Shown piece by piece: positions 47,691 to 57,150 of a stretch of DNA of 64,000 nucleotides (position 1 is the stretch's first letter; every line of letters begins with the position of its first letter). Location: positions 1 through 64,000 of the forward strand of contig NZ_SUGA01000009.1 in assembly GCF_004963255.1 (NCBI RefSeq). Reading direction: 5' to 3'. The stretch comes from Mesorhizobium sp. (GTDB lineage: Bacteria > Pseudomonadota > Alphaproteobacteria > Rhizobiales > Rhizobiaceae). A program made the position numbers and the translations under genes. The notes under the pieces were generated by a model. It was given only the letters and a program-made list of their open reading frames with translations, did no database searches and had not been told where the DNA came from.

Positions 47691-48476
47691 CTACTTCCTG
47701 AACACGCCGATCATCGGCCCGAGATTCCAGAAATCGTCGTTCCGGCCGATGCCGGGCGCGTAGAGGCTCGAGATCGAGCCGTCGAGAAAGAGCGCGTTCG
47801 GGCAGCCGAGCTGGTCGCGGAACAGGCGCGCGAATTCGTGGAAGGTCACGACATCGTCCGAGATCGCGAAGACCGCGACGCCGTCCGCGCGCACGCCGAC
47901 GCCATCGCGGATTTTTCGCGAGGTGCCGTCCGCATGGAATTTCGGATGCAGCTTGCCGTCGATGACCAGCATTGGCCCGGACTGCGTGGCGTAATCCACA
48001 CGCGGCGGATGCTTCAGGTAGTCCTTGGTCGCGCGAACCCCTGCCTTGCCGGCGCTGAGATAGAAGATGCCGTTGGGCTGCATGGAGAAATTGCCGGTTC
48101 CCGATCCGGTCTTCGCCGGCGTGACCTGCTCGCCGCGTTCGACATAGAGCCCGACCGGCGCAAGGTTCGGGTGATACATGCCGGCATTGATGCCGAAGAG
48201 CATGCTCCGCCCCGCCGCTTGCTGCGCGTTGCGCAGATTGTGCAGCGACCGGTAAAACTCGCCATCCTCGTTCTTCCAGAACAGCTCGATGGCAAAACGC
48301 TTCGGATCGGTCTCGCAGACGAGGTAGGACACGTTCTCGAAAGTCTGGTTGCGGCAGGGCGGCAGCGCCGCCAGCCATTGGCCAAGCCCCAGGCCGGCAC
48401 CTACGGCGGCAGGCACCCCCGATTTCAACAGCGTGGCCAGCAACGGCACGGATTGCAGCAGCGTCCCAAGATCCAT
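47691..48476 (-). CDS. Phosphodiester glycosidase family protein (DUF2233/NAGPA)
   Basis: The 261-residue protein has an N-terminal hydrophobic segment (about 8-38) and the DUF2233 core: FGINAGMYHPN, the PNGIFYL block, and a late NALFLDGSISSLY with the conserved Asp. The family includes the enzyme that uncovers mannose 6-phosphate and bacterial phosphodiester glycosidases. I chose the ATG at 48476 (ggggg upstream); 48494 is the alternative. It converges on the Tim44-like gene. Confidence 0.82.
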   Translation of the reverse strand: MDLGTLLQSVPLLATLLKSGVPAAVGAGLGLGQWLAALPPCRNQTFENVSYLVCETDPKRFAIELFWKNEDGEFYRSLHNLRNAQQAAGRSMLFGINAGMYHPNLAPVGLYVERGEQVTPAKTGSGTGNFSMQPNGIFYLSAGKAGVRATKDYLKHPPRVDYATQSGPMLVIDGKLHPKFHADGTSRKIRDGVGVRADGVAVFAISDDVVTFHEFARLFRDQLGCPNALFLDGSISSLYAPGIGRNDDFWNLGPMIGVFRK

Positions 48477-48526
48477 CAGCGCCCCCGAGGACATAGTGGA
48501 TTGCGTGGCGGCCTCTAGGCCAGGCC

Positions 48527-48697
48527 AGGGTATGTCGAGATTCAGGTCAGGCCGAGCCGGAGTCGAAGACGGGCGCGAAGCGACCAAACTGGGTGGGTTC
48601 CGAGAACCGGAGCGGAGCGTACTTAAGTACGTGAGCACCGGAAGCGCAGGAAGCCGCCATTTGCAGGCCGGGCCTCACCTGAATATCGACACACCCT
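48527..48697. repeat. 171-bp inverted-repeat element, copy 2
   Basis: The ends 48527-48547 and 48677-48697 are inverted copies (19 of 21 bases). The core holds the perfect palindrome cgtacttaagtacg, and the gtgagcaccggaagcgcag block matches the element at 14615-14756. The right end overlaps the TAG stop codon of uppP (48696-48698), as the first copy does for its neighbour. Confidence 0.8.
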
Positions 48698-49568
48698 AGG
48701 TGAGCCATCCGGCAGCGACGCTGACCAGCAGCACGACGCCAAGCAGGCCGCGATAGATGACGAACGGCCAGGCGGAGAAGCGTTCGAGCACCCGCATCAG
48801 CCCCCATATGGCGAAAAAGGCCGAGATCGAGGCGACGACGAGGCCGACCGCCAGGATCGACCAGCCATGCGCGTCGAGATGCACCTTGTGCAGTTCATAA
48901 AGCTCCTTGAGGCCGGCGAGCGCAATGGCCGGCAGGCCGAGCAGGAAGGAGAGGCGCGCCGCTTCCGGCCTTGCAAAGCCCAGCCCCATCGCCGCCGTCA
49001 ACGTCGAGCCCGAGCGCGAGACGCCCGGAATGAGTGCGCCGACCTGAGCGATGCCCACCAAGAGTGCATCGAGGATCGACGCCTGGCGCAGCATCAGCTT
49101 GTGGCTGGCGAACATCTCGGCGAGCGCCAGAAGGATCGCCATGGCGATGCAGGCCCAGCCGATGACAGCGAGCCCGCGCAGCGGCGAATTGCAGGCGTTG
49201 AGCACACCGGAAAGAGCAAGGCCGGCAATGATGATCGGGATGGTGGCAAGGATGATGCTGATCGCCAGGCGGAAATAGCGGTCGCCGAAATCGCGGCGCG
49301 AGATTGCCGCGATCGATCCGAAGAGCACGTCCCGGACATCGCTCCAGAAATAGCTGATCACCGCCGCGAGCGCCGCCAGCTGCATGGCAGCCGAGAACGC
49401 CGATCCGGGATCCTGCCAGCCAAGCACCGCCGGCACGATGCGCATATGCGCCGTGGACGAGATCGGCAGCAATTCGGTGATGCCCTGCACGATGCCCAGA
49501 AATGCCACCTTGGCATAACCCAGGCCGACAAAGCCGGTATCCAGTCCTTGAGTGCAGACGTCGGTCAT
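48696..49568 (-). CDS. uppP: Undecaprenyl-diphosphatase
   Basis: The 290-residue membrane protein shows GITELLPISSTAHM and PGVSRSGST, the two active-site motifs of UppP/BacA. It dephosphorylates undecaprenyl pyrophosphate for recycling of the lipid carrier of peptidoglycan and other glycans. An aaggg site supports the ATG at 49568. Confidence 0.95.
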   Translation of the reverse strand: MTDVCTQGLDTGFVGLGYAKVAFLGIVQGITELLPISSTAHMRIVPAVLGWQDPGSAFSAAMQLAALAAVISYFWSDVRDVLFGSIAAISRRDFGDRYFRLAISIILATIPIIIAGLALSGVLNACNSPLRGLAVIGWACIAMAILLALAEMFASHKLMLRQASILDALLVGIAQVGALIPGVSRSGSTLTAAMGLGFARPEAARLSFLLGLPAIALAGLKELYELHKVHLDAHGWSILAVGLVVASISAFFAIWGLMRVLERFSAWPFVIYRGLLGVVLLVSVAAGWLT

Positions 49569-49689
49569 CTCAACCCTTTTCCCTGCGCCTCGATCCTTGC
49601 CGAGGCAAAAGTGAATCGTCTTCGAAAAGCCCCTCTGGAGAGGCTTAGCCTCACGATAGCGTGATTCCAACTCACGGATTTGTAAGGTG

Positions 49690-49751
49690 CCGCTAATCCT
49701 GCTTGACAACAGCCGGCGCCATATTATCATCCGCTAATCTTACACTGTAAG
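49690..49751. promoter_or_regulatory. Possible promoter/operator region of the GNAT-like gene
   Basis: A consensus -35 ttgaca (49703-49708) is flanked by direct repeats of ccgctaatc at 49690-49698 and 49731-49739. The second joins a cttac-act-gtaag dyad (49739-49751). The -10 spacing is not clear. Weak evidence. Confidence 0.25.
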
Positions 49752-49771
49752 GCATATCGGAGGAGCCTGCC

Positions 49772-50704
49772 ATGTCGACCGCCGCCCTCTCGGAACTCGA
49801 GCCCGTCGTACCGCCGGAGACGCACGCCCCGGAAATCGCGATCGAGGAGGTATCGCGTGACTTCAGCCGCACCATCGAGCGCGCCGAAGTCGCGGCATGG
49901 CGCGACCTTTACGACGCGGCGCCCGCCGATTTCGCGGCGCGGCAAGGGCTGTCGATTGCGCTTGACGGCGATCTGGTCTGGACCACCTGCACGACGATCC
50001 CGTTCATCCATTTCAACTGCGTGAAGAATATCGGCGTCGATGCTCCGGCGACCGAGGAACAGCTCGACGCGCTGCTCGCGCATTATCGCAATGCCGGCAT
50101 CATGCGGCCGTGGTTCTACACCAGTCCGCACACCGAGCCGGCGCGGCTGAGATGCTGGCTGGAAGCGCGTGGCCTGCAGCACCAGGGCGGCTGGGAGCGC
50201 ATCTATCGCGACGCGACGCCACTGCCAGCCGAACCGCTCTTCCCGGGCGACCCGCTGATCCCGGTAGATGATCCCGCTATCGAGGAGGTGACCTCCAGCA
50301 CGGCTTCGGAATGGGCTTCCTTCATCGATGCCAAATACAGGCTCCCCACCTCGCCGTGGCTCACCGCGCTTGTCGGCCGCAAGGGTTGGCGTCATTACAT
50401 GCTGAAACGCGGCGGCGCGGTCGCCGCGGTGCGTTCGCTTTTCATCGGCCCTGACGGCGCTGCCTGGAGCGGCATCGACGCGCCGGTGCCGGGCATCATG
50501 GCGCCGAGCTTCGATCTGGATGCCATGCTTGGGGAAAGGCTGGTTCGCGACGGCATTGCGGCCGGCGCGAAGCTGTTTGTCGCCGATATCGAGGCGCCGC
50601 TCCCCGACCGCGACGGGCCGGCCTATCGCAACTATGACCGGCTCGGCTTCAAGCTCGCCTATTTACGCAATCACTACGCTTACCTGCCGGCGTATTCGAG
50701 CTGA
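49772..50704 (+). CDS. GNAT-fold-like conserved hypothetical protein
   Basis: The protein of 310 residues has a C-terminal half with a pattern like GNAT acetyltransferases (AAVRSLFIGPDGAAW, then a YDRLGFKLAYLRNHY end) and an N-terminal half of similar size, so it may be a double-GNAT protein. The acetyl-CoA loop is poorly conserved. A ggagg site precedes the ATG. The function is not known. Confidence 0.65.
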   Translation: MSTAALSELEPVVPPETHAPEIAIEEVSRDFSRTIERAEVAAWRDLYDAAPADFAARQGLSIALDGDLVWTTCTTIPFIHFNCVKNIGVDAPATEEQLDALLAHYRNAGIMRPWFYTSPHTEPARLRCWLEARGLQHQGGWERIYRDATPLPAEPLFPGDPLIPVDDPAIEEVTSSTASEWASFIDAKYRLPTSPWLTALVGRKGWRHYMLKRGGAVAAVRSLFIGPDGAAWSGIDAPVPGIMAPSFDLDAMLGERLVRDGIAAGAKLFVADIEAPLPDRDGPAYRNYDRLGFKLAYLRNHYAYLPAYSS

Positions 50705-50723
50705 CCATTTTCCTGAAGCTGCC

Positions 50724-50936
50724 TCAGCGGTGCAGCCACTGCTTCAGGCAGCTTCTTGCCACCACATGAGCCGGTGGTACTGAAGCCTGGTCGATACGGG
50801 AATCATCGCCAGCCTTGTCGCGCGCCCTTTCCAGGAGCAGGCGAAGCTCGGCCGGCCGCACGCGGTCGCGCGCCATCACGAGCTGGATCATCGGGTCATT
50901 CAAAAGCTCGTCCAGGGTGTTGATGCTCTCGCTCAT
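50724..50936 (-). CDS. Small conserved hypothetical protein
   Basis: The helical 70-residue protein (MSESINTLDELLNDPMIQLVM..) is acidic at the start and basic at the end. A strong gaggag site upstream of the ATG makes translation likely. No family is recognised. It converges with the GNAT-like gene. Confidence 0.65.
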   Translation of the reverse strand: MSESINTLDELLNDPMIQLVMARDRVRPAELRLLLERARDKAGDDSRIDQASVPPAHVVARSCLKQWLHR

Positions 50937-51065
50937 CCGTCGCCTCCTCGATGCCTGCCCGCATGGCGCTTAGATAGGCAGCCAAAGATGGCCCGCCAAT
51001 GACGCTTTGCCGGCTATGTCGTGCAGCGGAGATGAAATTTTTGTGCAGAGATGCGTCGCAATGAC

Positions 51066-51461
51066 TCAGGCCGGCGGCGCGCCTTCATATTGCGGCAGGC
51101 CATCGTCGAGCATCAGCCAGGGCTGCTTCGAGGCAGTCCAGAAATGCATGTCCGGCTTGAACAGCGACGGGTCGTCGAGCGAGCCGGAGGTGACGCCGAG
51201 AATGTTTCTGGAATCGCGGCGCGAGAACAGGGTTGTGCCGCAAGCCGGGCAGAAGCCGCGCTTGAGGTCCGGCGTGGAGTTGATGGTTGCCACCGGCCCT
51301 TCGATGGTCACGTCGTCGATGCGAAACAGGAGTCGCGCATTGAAGGCCGCGCCGATCGCTTTCTGGCAGATCCGGCAATGGCAGACACGCTCATTGATCG
51401 GCTCCGCCTCGGCCCGATACCGCACCGCGCCGCACAGGCACCCGCCCTCATATTTCGCCAT
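51066..51461 (-). CDS. GFA (glutathione-dependent formaldehyde-activating) family protein
   Basis: The 131-residue protein has the zinc cysteines of the GFA/CENP-V fold: CLCGAVRY near residue 8, CHCRICQ at about 28-34 and CPACGT at about 71. Most members have no proven activity on formaldehyde. The ATG at 51461 starts the conserved region. Confidence 0.88.
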   Translation of the reverse strand: MAKYEGGCLCGAVRYRAEAEPINERVCHCRICQKAIGAAFNARLLFRIDDVTIEGPVATINSTPDLKRGFCPACGTTLFSRRDSRNILGVTSGSLDDPSLFKPDMHFWTASKQPWLMLDDGLPQYEGAPPA

Positions 51462-51646
51462 CGCTGACACCCGTTTTCGAGGAAATGCCGGCAAGGTAGT
51501 GGCCGGCATGAGAGGGTCAATCAAAAAGCGTTGATGAGATGCGATCGGTTGCGCTGATGCGGGTGGCCCAATGACGCGCCGTCGCCTGCGATTGACAATC
51601 GCCGGCCGCCGCGCCCTGCTTATGGCGTCCGACGGGAGGGAGATTG

Positions 51647-52681
51647 ATGGCCGACATCGACACCATAGCGATCGCACCCTTGTTCGGTCCGCCCTCGCCC
51701 GCCCGCGACCAGACCGACGCGAGGATCATGGCCGCGGCATCGGGCATCGGCTTCATGGCAATCCGCGACTTTCCCGGCGACGACTGGCTGACGCCGCCGA
51801 ACCGGGCGCGGCTGCTGGCGATCTTTTCGCTGCCCGAGGCTGAAAAACAGAAGCTGCTGCGCTGGAATTTCGACCGCACGAAGGAAAATGTCTATCGCGG
51901 CTGGTTTCCGCTGCAGCCGGGCGCCGTCTCCTATAAGGAAGGCATCGATATGGGACCGGACATCGCCGACGCGCGGACCGAACCCTCCGGCCTCGATACC
52001 GGCGATCCGCTCTGCGAGGCCACGCCGCTCCCACCCGAGAGCGCCCTGCCCGGTTGGCGCGAGGCTGCCGCCAGCTACTACAAGACAATGGAGATGGTCG
52101 GCAACGCGCTGCTGCGCTCGGTCGCGCGCGGCCTTGGGCTGACCGAGACAATTTTCGATAAGGATTTCGAGGGCGGCATCTCCACATTGCGCCTGATCCG
52201 CTACCCGCTGCGTGACCCGAACAGCGGCGTCGACCTCAGCGGGCCCGACTTCTCCGTGCTGCACAAAGGCGAGACGCGCACCATCATCGGCCGCGAGCAC
52301 GCCGATTCCGGTTTCGTCACCTTGCTGGCGCAGGACGGCGTCAAAGGCCTGCAGGCAAAAAACCTTGCCGACGAATGGATCGACGTGCCGCCCGCCGACA
52401 ACACGCTCGCCGTCAATTTCGGACAGCTGCTGGAGCGCTGGACCGCCGGCCGGGTGCGGGCGACCCGGCATCGAGTGATCGCGCCCAAACAGGCGCGCTT
52501 CTCGATTCCGTTCTTCTATGAGCCACGGGTCGACGCCGAGATCGCGCCGCTGCCGCTCGAGGGCGCCGAGCCCTTCGAGCCGTTCCCCTATGGCGACTAT
52601 CTCTGGGACACGGCGACGAAATTCGTCGAAATGAGCGGAGTCAGGCATCTGCGCCAGCCGCGGCGGGCCAAAGCTTCTTGA
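51647..52681 (+). CDS. Isopenicillin N synthase-like 2OG-Fe(II) oxygenase
   Basis: The 344-residue protein has the double-stranded beta-helix iron site HAD in REHADSGFVTLL, the distal His in RATRHRV and the RFSIPFF 2-oxoglutarate motif. It belongs with the isopenicillin N synthase-like dioxygenases, whose substrates vary. The ATG at 51647 is preferred over a TTG three bases upstream. Convergent with the ParB-like gene. Confidence 0.88.
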   Translation: MADIDTIAIAPLFGPPSPARDQTDARIMAAASGIGFMAIRDFPGDDWLTPPNRARLLAIFSLPEAEKQKLLRWNFDRTKENVYRGWFPLQPGAVSYKEGIDMGPDIADARTEPSGLDTGDPLCEATPLPPESALPGWREAAASYYKTMEMVGNALLRSVARGLGLTETIFDKDFEGGISTLRLIRYPLRDPNSGVDLSGPDFSVLHKGETRTIIGREHADSGFVTLLAQDGVKGLQAKNLADEWIDVPPADNTLAVNFGQLLERWTAGRVRATRHRVIAPKQARFSIPFFYEPRVDAEIAPLPLEGAEPFEPFPYGDYLWDTATKFVEMSGVRHLRQPRRAKAS

Positions 52682-52691
52682 ATCAGAGGAA

Positions 52692-52940
52692 TCAGTGCCG
52701 CTTGGCCTGGACGAGATAGGCGTCGATGATGGTTTCGCCCAGCCATTTCGCGGCTTCGAGCCTGTGCAGTCCCTCGACCAGGATGTGGCGCTTGCCGTCG
52801 TGCCGCACCTGGATCGGCGTTTTCATGCCGTTCTCGAGAATATCCTCGGCGAGATGGCGCACGGTCTCGGGATGCAGCGTCTTGCGCCGCGCCGTCGGCA
52901 CGTAGATGTCGTCGACCTTGACCTTTTGCACGCGCAGCAT
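52692..52940 (-). CDS. ParB N-terminal domain mini-protein
   Basis: The 82-residue protein matches only the ParB/Srx nuclease-like core: a VDDIYVPTARRKTLHPETV start and the later GKRHILVEGLHRLEAAKWLG. It lacks the DNA-binding and dimer domains of ParB, so it is not a partition protein. A ggag site supports the ATG at 52940. It is divergent from the amidase operon. Confidence 0.78.
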   Translation of the reverse strand: MLRVQKVKVDDIYVPTARRKTLHPETVRHLAEDILENGMKTPIQVRHDGKRHILVEGLHRLEAAKWLGETIIDAYLVQAKRH

Positions 52941-53094
52941 GTCGGCTCCCTGGCACTGAATCGTCGCCTGAAGCTGAAATAGTCCGTTTTGTCGGATATC
53001 GCCAACCGCAAGGGGCGCTGGCCCGATGCTTTCCATTTGACGCTTGGCCGGCCGATGGTCTCAATGACGGCTTCGTGATCTCAGGTCCAGCTTG

Positions 53095-54744
53095 ATGCAA
53101 TTGCCCACCGAATTTCCCGATTTCGGGCTGACGCCTGAGCAGCGCCGCGAGGCGGTGCGCGGCCATTATTACGAATGGCCGGGGATGGACGGTGAGCGCG
53201 GCGAGATCTGGTGCTACAGCGACCGGTTTTCCTACTGCCCCGGCGAGAGGGTGGCGCTCTATGTCAGCTCGACGGCGCCGCACTTCAGCATCGCCGTCAT
53301 CCGCGACGGCGCCGCCGAGACCAAGGTCTTCGAGGGAGCAGGCCTGTCGGCGCGCTGGCAAGATACGCCCGACCAATGCTCGGTCGAAGGTTGCGGCTGG
53401 GAGGCGTCGTTCGAATTCCGCGTCGGCGACGACTGGCCGTCGGGCGCCTATCGCGTCACGCTTCTTGCCGAAGGCCGCGACGGCAATCCAATCCACAGCC
53501 ACCATCTCTTCATTGTCGCGCCCCGGCCCGGCCGCAAGCCGGGCCGCCTGCTGCAGGTCGCCGCGACCGGCACATGGACCGCCTACAACACCTGGGGCGG
53601 CTCGAACCACTATCAGGGCATCACCGGCCGGAACCGCGACCAGTACGCGACGACGGTGTCGATTGAGCGCCCCTGGTGCCGCGGCTTCGTCGTGCTGCCC
53701 AAGGACGCGCCGCGCGTGCCGCTCGAAGTCGCCGTACCGCCGAAGACCGTGCCGCGCTATCCACACATGGAGTGGGCTTTTGCCACCGGGCATTCGAAGA
53801 AATACGCCTCCTCCGGCTGGGCAAGCTATGACAGCCATTTCTTCCGCTTCGCCGAACGCGCCGGCTACAAGGTCGATCTCGCCAGCCAGCACGAATTGCA
53901 TTTCTCGCCCGAAATCCTCGACGGTTACGACTGCGTCGTCTTCGTCGGGCACGATGAGTACTGGACCTGGGAAATGCGCGATGCGGTCGACAACTATGTC
54001 GAGCGCGGCGGGCATGCGGCGCGCTTCGCCGGCAATTTCATGTGGCAGACGAGGCTGGAAGACCAAGGCCGCCGCCAGGTCTGCTACAAATACAAGGCGC
54101 GCGCGGAAGACCCGGCCTATCGCGGCGGTGACGTCACCCGCGCCACCAATTCCTGGGAAGCGCCCGAGATCGGACGTCCGGGGAGTGCCACCTTCGGTCT
54201 CAACGCGACGCGGGGCGTCTATGCCGGCTGGGGCGGCTGCGCGCCGCGCGGCGTGCGTGGCTTTCCGGTCTACCGTCCCGAGCACTGGGCTTTCGCCGGC
54301 ACCGGCATCTATTACGGCGACCTGCTCGGCGCCGACAGCCATGTCTATGGCTATGAGGTCGACGGCTTGGACTTCGAGATCCGCGGCGGCCTGCCCTACC
54401 CGACTGACACCAGTGGCGCGCCGGACGGCTTGCAGGTGCTGGCCGTCGGCATGGCGAGCCAGGTCGAGGAAAGCGCCGATATCCCGATCGAGGATCAGTT
54501 CCTCACCGACGAGGATGGCCGCTTCACCGCCGAGACCTTGTTCGGCGAGGCGAGCGACGCCAATCTCGACAAGGTCAAGCGCGGCAACGGCATGATCGTC
54601 AATTTCCCGCGCGGCAAGGGCGAGGTGTTTCATGCCGGAAGCTGCGAATGGGTCGCCGGCCTGCTAAGGCAGGACGCGATGGTCGAACGCGTGACCAAGA
54701 ATGTTCTCGACCGCTATCTTGGCCGCGACGAGAGGGGCAAATGA
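53095..54744 (+). CDS. N,N-dimethylformamidase large-subunit-like amidase
   Basis: The 549-residue protein resembles the beta/large subunit of dimethylformamidase, with a glutamine amidotransferase-like C-terminal part (HDEYWTWEMRDAVDNYVERGG in pieces, and the GGSNHYQG and FAGNFMWQTR blocks). Dimethylformamidase hydrolyses amide bonds of formamides; no small-subunit gene is adjacent, so the true substrate is uncertain. It is the first gene of a five-gene operon and overlaps the aminotransferase by 4 bases (ATGA). Confidence 0.82.
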   Translation: MQLPTEFPDFGLTPEQRREAVRGHYYEWPGMDGERGEIWCYSDRFSYCPGERVALYVSSTAPHFSIAVIRDGAAETKVFEGAGLSARWQDTPDQCSVEGCGWEASFEFRVGDDWPSGAYRVTLLAEGRDGNPIHSHHLFIVAPRPGRKPGRLLQVAATGTWTAYNTWGGSNHYQGITGRNRDQYATTVSIERPWCRGFVVLPKDAPRVPLEVAVPPKTVPRYPHMEWAFATGHSKKYASSGWASYDSHFFRFAERAGYKVDLASQHELHFSPEILDGYDCVVFVGHDEYWTWEMRDAVDNYVERGGHAARFAGNFMWQTRLEDQGRRQVCYKYKARAEDPAYRGGDVTRATNSWEAPEIGRPGSATFGLNATRGVYAGWGGCAPRGVRGFPVYRPEHWAFAGTGIYYGDLLGADSHVYGYEVDGLDFEIRGGLPYPTDTSGAPDGLQVLAVGMASQVEESADIPIEDQFLTDEDGRFTAETLFGEASDANLDKVKRGNGMIVNFPRGKGEVFHAGSCEWVAGLLRQDAMVERVTKNVLDRYLGRDERGK

Positions 54745-56108
54745 ACACTGCGCACTCGATCGAAACCGCCAGCCGGCCGAACCTTTTCCACTTCACACGC
54801 CGGCCCCAGCCGATGGTGGATCGCGCCGATGGAATCTATCTGTGGGACAAGAGCGGCCGCCGCTACATCGATGGGTCGAGCGGCGCGGTCAACGTCAATG
54901 TCGGTCACGGCAATCGCAACGTCATCGATGCGATGAAGCGGCAGCTTGACCGCGTCAGCTTCGCCTACATCTTTCAATTCGAGAACGAACAGGCCGTCGC
55001 GCTGGCGCGGGATTTGGCCGAGCGGCTACCGAACGGGCTCGACCGCATTTATCTCGTTTCCGGCGGTTCCGAGGCGGTCGAGGCCTGCCTCAAGCTGGCG
55101 CGCCAATGGGCGGTCGCGACAGGCCAGGACAAGCGCTGGAAAATCATCGGTCGCATTCCCTCCTATCACGGCATCACGCTCGGCACGCTTGCCGTCACCG
55201 GCGACGATGTGCTGACCAAGACATTCGACCCGGTCGGACGGCCGATGCCGTTGGTGCCGGCCCCATTTGTCCATCGCGACCAAGATAATCTGTCGCTGGA
55301 GGAGCGCGGCGTCCGCTACGCTGACATGCTTGAGGAAAAGATCCTGGAGCAAGGCCCCGAAAGCGTGCTTGCCTTCATCATGGAGCCGATTGGCGGCGCG
55401 GCGACCGCGGCACTGGTGCCGCCCGACAGCTATTTTGCCCGCATCCGCGAAATCTGCGATCGCTACGGCATCCTGTTGATCCATGACGAGGTGATGACCG
55501 GCATCGGGCGCACAGGCAAGTTCCTGGGCGGCGACCATTGGAGCTGCCGGCCGGATATCGTTGCGCTGTCGAAAGGGCTGAGCTCCGGCTACGCGCCCTT
55601 GGGGGCGCTTGCCGCGACGGAGAGGATCGTCGGACCGGTCGTTGCGGCGGGCGGCTTCCTGCATGGCCATACCTATGGCGGCAACCCCGTCGCCTGCGCG
55701 GCCGGTGTTGCCGTTCTGGGCGAAGTCGACCGCCTTGGCCTGGTCGAGAATTCGGCTGTCATGGGCGAAGTGCTGAGGGGCGAACTCGAAGCGCTGTCGG
55801 GTCGCTTTCCTTTCGTCGCCGACGTGCGGGGCAAGGGCCTGTTCATGGGTGCGGAGCTCTACGCCGATCCCTTGGCCAGGACGCCGTTGCCACAGAATCT
55901 CAACGCCAATTTGCGGCTCATCGATCTGGCCTTCGAGCGTGGACTCATCATCTACTCGCGGCGCGTGCGCGGCGGGCCGGTGAGTGATAATTTCATGGTC
56001 TGCCCGCCTTTGATCACAACCCGCGAACAGATCGGCGAGATTATCGCGGTGCTTGGCGACACGCTGGAGGCACTTGCCGCCGAACTTGACCTGCCGGTCA
56101 ATCACTAG
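54741..56108 (+). CDS. Class III (PLP) aminotransferase
   Basis: The 455-residue protein has the omega-aminotransferase plan: the GGSEAVEACLKLAR phosphate-binding block, HDEVMTGIGRTG, and the PLP Lys in ALSKGLSSGY. It probably moves the amino group of a diamine or omega-amino acid to pyruvate or oxoglutarate. The start overlaps the amidase gene by 4 bases and has a gagggg site. The operon suggests an amine substrate. Confidence 0.9.
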   Translation: MNTAHSIETASRPNLFHFTRRPQPMVDRADGIYLWDKSGRRYIDGSSGAVNVNVGHGNRNVIDAMKRQLDRVSFAYIFQFENEQAVALARDLAERLPNGLDRIYLVSGGSEAVEACLKLARQWAVATGQDKRWKIIGRIPSYHGITLGTLAVTGDDVLTKTFDPVGRPMPLVPAPFVHRDQDNLSLEERGVRYADMLEEKILEQGPESVLAFIMEPIGGAATAALVPPDSYFARIREICDRYGILLIHDEVMTGIGRTGKFLGGDHWSCRPDIVALSKGLSSGYAPLGALAATERIVGPVVAAGGFLHGHTYGGNPVACAAGVAVLGEVDRLGLVENSAVMGEVLRGELEALSGRFPFVADVRGKGLFMGAELYADPLARTPLPQNLNANLRLIDLAFERGLIIYSRRVRGGPVSDNFMVCPPLITTREQIGEIIAVLGDTLEALAAELDLPVNH

Positions 56109-56131
56109 CCCTCGCCAAGGGAGGAGCCGAT

Positions 56132-56641
56132 ATGGAGAGAGTGCTTGTCTCGGCCTGCCTGCTCGGAAGCAAGGTGCGCTACAACGGCTCGTTTCGGCTC
56201 GACCACCATTCCGTACTGGCGCGGTGGCAGTCGGAAGGCCGGATCGTGCAGATTTGCCCAGAGGTTGCTGCAGGCTTTTCGACGCCGCGTCCGCCGGCGG
56301 AAATCCAGAGCGCGGGCGACGGCCATGCGGTCCTGCAGGGCCATGGCGGAGTGATCGAGCAAACCGGCAGCGATGTCACCCGCCTTTACCGCGAAGCCGG
56401 GCAACTGGCGCTCGACCTCGCGCGGGAAACTGGATGCCGCTATGCCGTGCTGACAGACGGCAGCCCGTCATGCGGCAGCAGCTTTATCTACGACGGGAGC
56501 TTTTCTGGGGCCCGCGTGGCTGGCCAAGGCACGACCACCGCGCTGCTCGAGGAAAACGGTATCCGTGTCTTTTCCGAAGACAGGATCGGCGAGCTTGACG
56601 ATCTGTTGACCGGCTCCAGCGCCGCCGGACATGCGGACTGA
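56132..56641 (+). CDS. DUF523 family protein
   Basis: The 169-residue protein has conserved VSACLLG near the start and DGSPSCGS at about residue 110, each with one of the family's paired cysteines. DUF523 proteins are of unknown activity, possibly metal- or thiol-dependent. It lies 23 bases after the aminotransferase gene and 3 before the GNAT gene. Confidence 0.88.
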   Translation: MERVLVSACLLGSKVRYNGSFRLDHHSVLARWQSEGRIVQICPEVAAGFSTPRPPAEIQSAGDGHAVLQGHGGVIEQTGSDVTRLYREAGQLALDLARETGCRYAVLTDGSPSCGSSFIYDGSFSGARVAGQGTTTALLEENGIRVFSEDRIGELDDLLTGSSAAGHAD

Positions 56642-56644
56642 CCG

Positions 56645-57148
56645 ATGCGGCAGCAGCCCACCGATATTCTGCTCCGGCCCGGCATCATCGACGACGTCGA
56701 AATGATCTACGCCGCGCTGCTGCGTCTCGGCACCCATATCGGCGCCAACCAGGAGATCAAAGCCACCGCCGACGACCTCCGCACTTACGGCTTTGGCGAA
56801 AAGCCCGCCTTCTCGACCCTGATCGCCGAGATCGGCGGCGAATTCGCCGGGCTCTGCCTGTATTTCCCGATCTTCTCGACATGGATGGGTCGTCCGGGCG
56901 TTTATGTGCAGGATCTTTATGTCGAGGACCGCTTCCGCGGCCGCCGCATCGGCGAGAAACTGCTGCGGCGCGTCGCGAAAGAGTGCCGCGCGGCGGGCGG
57001 GGTCTATCTGAGGCTCTCCGTCGACACCGACAACGAGACCGCCAAGGCCTTCTATGAGAAGCTCGGCATCGGCTGGTCGAGCTACGAACAGGTGCAGAAG
57101 ATCGTCGGCGATGCCTTTTTCGCCTTTGCCGACACGCCGGAGGAATGA
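56645..57148 (+). CDS. GNAT acetyltransferase, SSAT (spermidine/spermine N1-acetyltransferase)-like
   Basis: The 167-residue protein has the acetyl-CoA loop RFRGRRIGEKLL and the SSAT-like block FSTWMGRPGVYVQDLYV that precedes it. The late TAKAFYEKLGI helix is typical too. SSAT-like enzymes acetylate polyamines or thialysine. It ends 4 bases into the first ATG of the deacetylase gene. The assignment to polyamines is by resemblance and context. Confidence 0.85.
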   Translation: MRQQPTDILLRPGIIDDVEMIYAALLRLGTHIGANQEIKATADDLRTYGFGEKPAFSTLIAEIGGEFAGLCLYFPIFSTWMGRPGVYVQDLYVEDRFRGRRIGEKLLRRVAKECRAAGGVYLRLSVDTDNETAKAFYEKLGIGWSSYEQVQKIVGDAFFAFADTPEE

Positions 57149-57150
57149 CG

